From contig CALCGR010000039.1 in assembly GCA_937901025.1 (NCBI GenBank), forward strand, positions 1-13,873: a stretch of 13,873 bases of DNA, in the 5' to 3' direction. Shown in pieces: positions 13,263 through 13,873 of this stretch. How positions within the stretch are numbered: position 1 is the stretch's first letter; each line of letters begins with the position of its first letter. Origin of the DNA: an uncultured Bacteroidales bacterium. GTDB lineage: Bacteria; Bacteroidota; Bacteroidia; Bacteroidales; Paludibacteraceae. The position numbers were made by a program, and so were the translations under genes. A model generated the notes under the pieces. It did not search any database, was not told where the DNA came from, and saw nothing but the letters and a program-made list of their open reading frames with translations.

Positions 13263-13294
13263 CAAAAGTACTGCTTTTTTTTGATATGTGCAAA
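13263..13294 (-). promoter_or_regulatory. Bacteroidota promoter of the AbiE operon
   Basis: TTTG (plus 13291-13294), 20-nt spacer with an A8 tract and TACTTTTG (plus 13263-13270). The region is strikingly similar base by base to the glucosidase promoter. Leader about 18-20 bases. Confidence 0.78.
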
Positions 13295-13344
13295 TATTTT
13301 TTGCTATTTTCTGCTATTTTTTTCAATTTTGCACAAAAAGGCAT

Positions 13345-13378
13345 AAAAAAAAGCAACCTACCTTTTGAGGTAGATTGC
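13345..13378 (-). terminator. Strong intrinsic terminator of the spanin-like gene
   Basis: An 11-pair stem (GCAATCTACCT with AGGTAGGTTGC, one G-U pair) and a four-base loop are followed on the minus strand by eight T (plus 13345-13352). The last codons and the stop codon of the lipoprotein gene lie inside the stem, so translation and termination could interfere. It isolates the AbiE promoter from upstream transcription. Confidence 0.9.
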
Positions 13379-13789
13379 CTTGAGAATGCGGAAGCCGAAA
13401 CTTCCGAGGAACAAAATTAACAGAATCCAGAAACCTTTGGTACAATCCTTATAGAACCGAGGGATGGGTTTGTCGGGCGCCGGCACCTGCTGCGTGTGCC
13501 ACCGTTCGACCACGATAGTATCCACCCTAATCATCTGTGGAATCTGTAGAGGTCTAGCCGAAAGACACCCCTGGGCTTGCGGAGCAAACCCATCGTGCCG
13601 AGGCTTGACCGCAATCGCACCCCCGAAGGTGGGGGCAGGATCCGTGGAATCTGCGGAATCTGTGAGAGGCAGAACCGTCCCGGGACGATACGTCACGCTC
13701 ACGGAATCACGGAGGACCAAGGGGACGACCTGCGGGGTCTTACAGCTCGCCAAAGCGAGGATCGCAAACATCAAGATAAATCGTTTCAT
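13358..13789 (-). CDS. Small lipoprotein with C-terminal membrane anchor, unimolecular-spanin-like
   Basis: 143 aa. The N-terminus is a lipoprotein signal with lipobox LASC (Cys16). The middle (17-115) is Pro- and Ser/Thr-rich without membrane segments, with the 'LRDSVSVTYRPGTV' and 'RVDTIVVERW' strands often seen in Bacteroidota phage accessory lipoproteins. Residues about 119-138 ('GFWILLILFLGSFGFRILKA') form a membrane helix followed by a basic tail. An outer-membrane lipid at one end and an inner-membrane helix at the other is the layout of phage u-spanins such as T1 gp11, which fuse the membranes at lysis. The start overlaps the upstream ORF by 50 nt, as lysis genes often do. I recognise no family; a non-phage envelope protein remains possible. 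The gene ends inside a strong terminator. Confidence 0.6.
   Translation of the reverse strand: MKRFILMFAILALASCKTPQVVPLVLRDSVSVTYRPGTVLPLTDSADSTDPAPTFGGAIAVKPRHDGFAPQAQGCLSARPLQIPQMIRVDTIVVERWHTQQVPAPDKPIPRFYKDCTKGFWILLILFLGSFGFRILKAIYLKR
13535..13669. repeat. Two imperfect copies of CTGyGGAATCTGTAGAGG in the spanin-like gene
   Basis: Copies at 13535-13552 and 13651-13669 differ by one substitution and a one-base insertion, so they are read in different frames: one as LQIPQ, the other as LTDSAD. The second copy is preceded by another GTGGAATCT, making a short tandem. Confidence 0.55.
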
Positions 13790-13873
13790 GGGCGTTACGG
13801 AGTTTGTTGGTTAATTGGGTTTCTAACTCTCGGCTGGGCAGGAGGATGCAGCCGGCGGAGTGTTGGGGTTTGG
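13740..13873 (-). CDS. C-terminal end of an unidentified ORF with an SAGCI motif (partial)
   Basis: 43 codons are open from the window edge to the TAA at 13740-13742, overlapping the start of the lipoprotein gene by 50 nt. The visible tail contains 'HSAGCILLPSRELETQL' and then 'ETIYLDV'. S-x-G-C-I followed by a short helix and a final strand is the pattern at the end of YkuD L,D-transpeptidases (S-H-G-C-I-R) and of the DUF5675 phage lysis-associated domain (GCI). If so, this would be a peptidoglycan-active enzyme next to a spanin-like gene. The fragment is short, Arg after Ile is missing, and an open frame of this length could be chance. Confidence 0.35.
   Translation of the reverse strand, partial: KPQHSAGCILLPSRELETQLTNKLRNAHETIYLDVCDPRFGEL

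Overview
The window joins two unrelated kinds of DNA. Bases 1 to about 2,615 are very AT-rich, use strong AGGAGG-type Shine-Dalgarno sites, and carry the early/immunity region of a temperate phage or prophage of a low-GC Firmicutes-like host. From about 2,616 to the end the DNA has moderate GC, almost no Shine-Dalgarno sites and textbook Bacteroidota promoters (TTTG, 19-20 nt, TAnnTTTG). It carries the conserved Bacteroidales block tRNA-Thr/Tyr/Gly/Thr, tuf, tRNA-Trp, secE, nusG. The join cuts a rightward phage repressor and a leftward nusG, so both lose their C-termini. A housekeeping nusG cut by a repressor with no integrase or att repeats looks more like a chimeric metagenomic contig than a real insertion, and this should be settled before any left/right linkage is interpreted.

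Phage part: reading leftward from a divergent control region (1,981-2,165) are a Cro-like HTH protein, an excisionase-like HTH protein, a small membrane protein, a small Cys-containing protein, a replication-initiation protein whose gene contains four GTGGCA iterons beside an AT-rich tract (candidate origin), an unknown 103-residue protein, and the start of a BRO-N antirepressor. Reading rightward is a CI/S24-type repressor whose usual catalytic Ser is His.

Bacteroidales part, all on the minus strand and read right to left: (i) at the right edge, the tail of an unidentified ORF with an SAGCI motif overlaps a small lipoprotein with a C-terminal membrane anchor (unimolecular-spanin-like), which ends in a strong terminator; (ii) an AbiE type IV toxin-antitoxin pair with its own promoter; (iii) a lipoprotein family 3 beta-glucosidase with its own promoter; (iv) an apparent operon fusA2 (EF-G paralogue with a degenerate G domain), two tandem deoxynucleoside kinases and a Xer-type tyrosine recombinase; (v) the tRNA/tuf/secE/nusG operon with its own promoter. 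Three of the promoters share an extended -33 region and an A-tract spacer. The most interesting biology is the EF-G2-like factor lacking the catalytic His, its tight coupling to paired dNTP-salvage kinases, the intragenic iteron origin, and the spanin-like protein.
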